Below are positions 4,655 to 6,031 of a stretch of 6,031 bases of DNA, in pieces. Below the pieces are notes generated by a model. The model had not been told where the DNA came from and did no database searches. It saw only the letters and a list, made by a program, of their open reading frames with translations. This DNA is from Lentisphaeria bacterium (lineage in GTDB: Bacteria; Verrucomicrobiota; Lentisphaeria; Oligosphaerales; JAFGRS01), in contig JAFGRS010000204.1 of NCBI GenBank assembly GCA_016935045.1, positions 1 to 6,031 of the forward strand. Reading direction: 5' to 3'. Position 1 is the stretch's first letter; every line of letters starts with the position of its first letter. Position numbers and translations under genes: made by a program.

Positions 4655-5743
4655 TCAGTGGCCGAGGACCCGGAAGGCGACCAGCGCCCCGCCGACAGCC
4701 AGCAGCGCTCCGAGCGCGGCGAGGAGGATCTTGACCCAGCTATAGGGTCGGGCACCCTGGATCTCGCCGGTTCGGGCGTTGACCATGAAATGGTACAGCT
4801 TCCCGCCGTGGCGGTAGGAACTGATCCAGACGGGGAGCAGGAGATGTTTGAAGGTGATGCCGCGGTAGTCCGTGTCGCTGTGGTGGATGCGTTGGTGATC
4901 GCCGCCGATGTCGCGTCGGATGGTGGCCAGGATTTCGGGCCGCATGCGGTTGGTGGCGATGCCGAAGCCTTCTTCGAGGGCGATGCCGTAGGACTCGGTG
5001 CGGAAGCCCTGCAGGTACTTGGGGTCGAAGGGGGTGAGTTCCCTCAGGTCCCAGGGTTCGAGTCTTTCGGCCAGGCGGTAGGGGAGGCTCTTCGAGGCCA
5101 GGACGAGGACATCGTCGAAGGCGTTGTGCACGGCTCCGGAGACGTGCCGCCAGCGGGTTCGGCGCACCTGTCGTGTGCGCCGAACGGATTTCCCGTTGAC
5201 GATGGTGGTGTAGGATTCCGTCGTCCAGTAGTCATCACCGCGTTCCCCGCTGTAGGTCGTGAAGGCCTGACAGTCGTAGGTCCAGTAGGGGACATAGACT
5301 CCCTGCAGCGCATCCTCGCGCCCCTTGGCATGGCGCAGGGCCGAGGGCGCGAACCAGCGCGAATCCAGCCAGCGGTGGAAGAGTTGCCGGGCCGCCTCCC
5401 GGGCCACGTGGAAGGGCAGCAGCGAGCGGGGTTCGATGACTTGGCGCGTCTCCTCGGGGGCGGTCAACTGGGTGCCGCAGTAGGGACACGTGTCGGAGTG
5501 CACGTGCCCGGCCAGCGCGATCTCCGCGCCGCAGCCCCCGCAACGGGTCTCGCGGACCTGGACGACATGCTCGCCGCGTGCGGCCGCCTCCAGAGCGGTA
5601 TGGAAATCCTCTTCCCGGATGTCCTCTTCGGGGGCCTCGATGGCCTGGGTGTTGCCGCAGTAGGGACACGTCAACGCGGTGGCGCCGGGCTGGTAGACCA
5701 GATCCGCGCCGCACTGGCTGCAGGCGTAGTGTTCTTCAGCCAT
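4655..5743 (-). CDS. Double zinc-ribbon, tail-anchored membrane protein (YdjG-like)
   Basis: A 362-residue protein with two N-terminal zinc ribbons: C8/C11 with C26/C29 (CSQC...CPYC) and C68/C71 with C86/C89 (CGGC...CPYC). An acidic linker lies between them. The central part (about 100-330) is conserved-looking, with SLLPFHVAREAA, LQGVYVPYWTYDC, LLPVWISSY and YHFMVNARTGEIQG. One hydrophobic segment (about 337-358) is followed by a four-residue tail, so it is probably anchored by its C-terminus with the ribbons in the cytoplasm. This architecture matches proteins often mislabelled as primosomal protein N' or TFIIB-type zinc-ribbon proteins, and YdjG of B. subtilis, which works with the SPFH protein YdjI; as I recall YdjG has two membrane segments, here I see one. 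The SPFH gene follows it. The start fits, since the first Cys pair lies 8 residues in, although the nearest purine-rich sites (AAAGGA 2 bases, GGGAG 13 bases upstream) are poorly spaced. No helicase motifs are present. Confidence 0.85.
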   Translation of the reverse strand: MAEEHYACSQCGADLVYQPGATALTCPYCGNTQAIEAPEEDIREEDFHTALEAAARGEHVVQVRETRCGGCGAEIALAGHVHSDTCPYCGTQLTAPEETRQVIEPRSLLPFHVAREAARQLFHRWLDSRWFAPSALRHAKGREDALQGVYVPYWTYDCQAFTTYSGERGDDYWTTESYTTIVNGKSVRRTRQVRRTRWRHVSGAVHNAFDDVLVLASKSLPYRLAERLEPWDLRELTPFDPKYLQGFRTESYGIALEEGFGIATNRMRPEILATIRRDIGGDHQRIHHSDTDYRGITFKHLLLPVWISSYRHGGKLYHFMVNARTGEIQGARPYSWVKILLAALGALLAVGGALVAFRVLGH

Positions 5744-5904
5744 GGTCCTTTGGTTTCTCCCGTTCCCTCGGGGGTGTCAGCTTCAGGGCGCGATCCTGTG
5801 CCCCTCGCACCCGGGGGCGCGACGAAACTGCCGCCGGGCCGGCAGCTTCCCCGACTGGCATAACAGAACGCCTCTGCCGCCTGCCGTCCAGTGTCCCGGG
5901 GGGG
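5744..5904 (-). other. Leader region of the zinc-ribbon gene
   Basis: About 160 bases between the 9-bp repeat and the start codon. I see no gene. TGTTATG on the minus strand near 5860-5866 is the only AT-rich hexamer-like site and has no clear -35 partner. The promoter of the zinc-ribbon/SPFH pair should lie here, or in the repeats upstream. Confidence 0.3.
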
Positions 5905-5909
5905 ACGAA

Positions 5910-5934
5910 ATGGACGGGATGGACGGGATGGAGA
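5910..5934 (-). repeat. 9-bp tandem repeat (ATGGACGGG on plus strand), right end
   Basis: ATGGACGGG occurs at 5910-5918 and 5919-5927, followed by a partial third copy (ATGGAGAC). On the minus strand this reads as GTCCATCCC repeats followed by TTTCGTCC and a C7 run. It occupies the same position relative to the 60-bp unit and the downstream gene as the 92-127 repeat does at the left end. Confidence 0.8.
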
Positions 5935-5944
5935 CCCCATGGCC

Positions 5945-6031
5945 GTGCCCGCGAGGACGCGGGCGGTCCATTCCCCTGGAGGGCGACGCTCCGCGGAGCC
6001 GAGAGTGCCCGCGAGGACGCGGGCGGTCCAT
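5945..6031 (-). repeat. 60-bp hairpin repeat, right array end (about 1.45 units)
   Basis: The 27-base segment at 5945-5971 recurs exactly at 6005-6031, so the period is 60 bp as at the left end. It is the inverted counterpart of 1-70, with the same GCCCGCG/CGCGGGC stem and GCTCCGCGGAGC palindrome. The array runs off the edge of the window. Confidence 0.9.

Noticed and set aside
4655..5743. Primosomal protein N' (PriA helicase)
   Set aside because: Proteins of this type are often labelled so because of their zinc ribbons, but there are no helicase motifs and the protein ends in a membrane anchor.
4658..5863. Plus-strand open frame of about 400 codons opposite the zinc-ribbon gene
   Set aside because: It is the exact antisense of a gene with two clear zinc ribbons and a membrane anchor. 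Its translation is Gly/Ala/Val-rich without motifs.
1..6031. Circular plasmid or phage genome because both ends share sequence
   Set aside because: The shared sequence is inverted, not direct, so the ends would not join into a circle by overlap. There are no replication or phage structural genes.
1..6031. Composite transposon with terminal inverted repeats
   Set aside because: The end repeats are parts of tandem arrays that run off the window. No transposase, integrase or target-site duplication is visible, and the genes inside look unrelated in function.

Overview
This is a GC-rich bacterial window, probably from an environmental or metagenomic genome. A Tat-exported formylglycine sulfatase, long GC-rich genes and dispersed GC-rich hairpin repeats suggest a Planctomycetota/Verrucomicrobiota/Lentisphaerota- or Hydrogenedentota-like organism. 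This is inference from gene content; there is no rRNA or other phylogenetic marker here.

Layout. Both ends carry the same 60-bp repeat in inverted orientation (1-70, and 5945-6031 on the other strand). Each copy is followed inward by a 9-bp tandem repeat, a C-rich stretch, and then an inward-reading gene. On the plus strand, 226-1788 encodes a Tat-exported sulfatase of the heparan N-sulfatase-like type. Everything else reads on the minus strand. 1849-2979 is a small toxin-antitoxin island of visibly lower GC. It holds a PIN-domain toxin gene translationally coupled to a 55-residue partner. Downstream lies a second two-gene module in which a small partner gene runs directly into the decapitated remnant of a nucleotidyltransferase. 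2986-3310 has no convincing gene. 3341-4465 encodes an SPFH (YdjI-like) protein ending in a GYF_2 domain between proline tracts, and 4655-5743 encodes a double-zinc-ribbon, tail-anchored YdjG-like membrane protein.

How the parts fit. The last two genes form a two-gene unit matching the YdjG and YdjI components of the Bacillus subtilis ydjFGHI (PspA-linked) membrane-stress operon. PspA/YdjF and YdjH are not in this window. The sulfatase is a stand-alone catabolic or surface enzyme. The central island looks acquired and is partly decayed.

The most notable points are the composite inverted repeats at both ends, an apparent short-homology deletion that removed the catalytic half of the nucleotidyltransferase, and the SPFH-GYF_2 protein whose binding domain is bracketed by its own polyproline segments, one encoded by a six-base microsatellite with G-quadruplex potential. 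I saw no CRISPR array, tRNA, rRNA, transposase or integrase.
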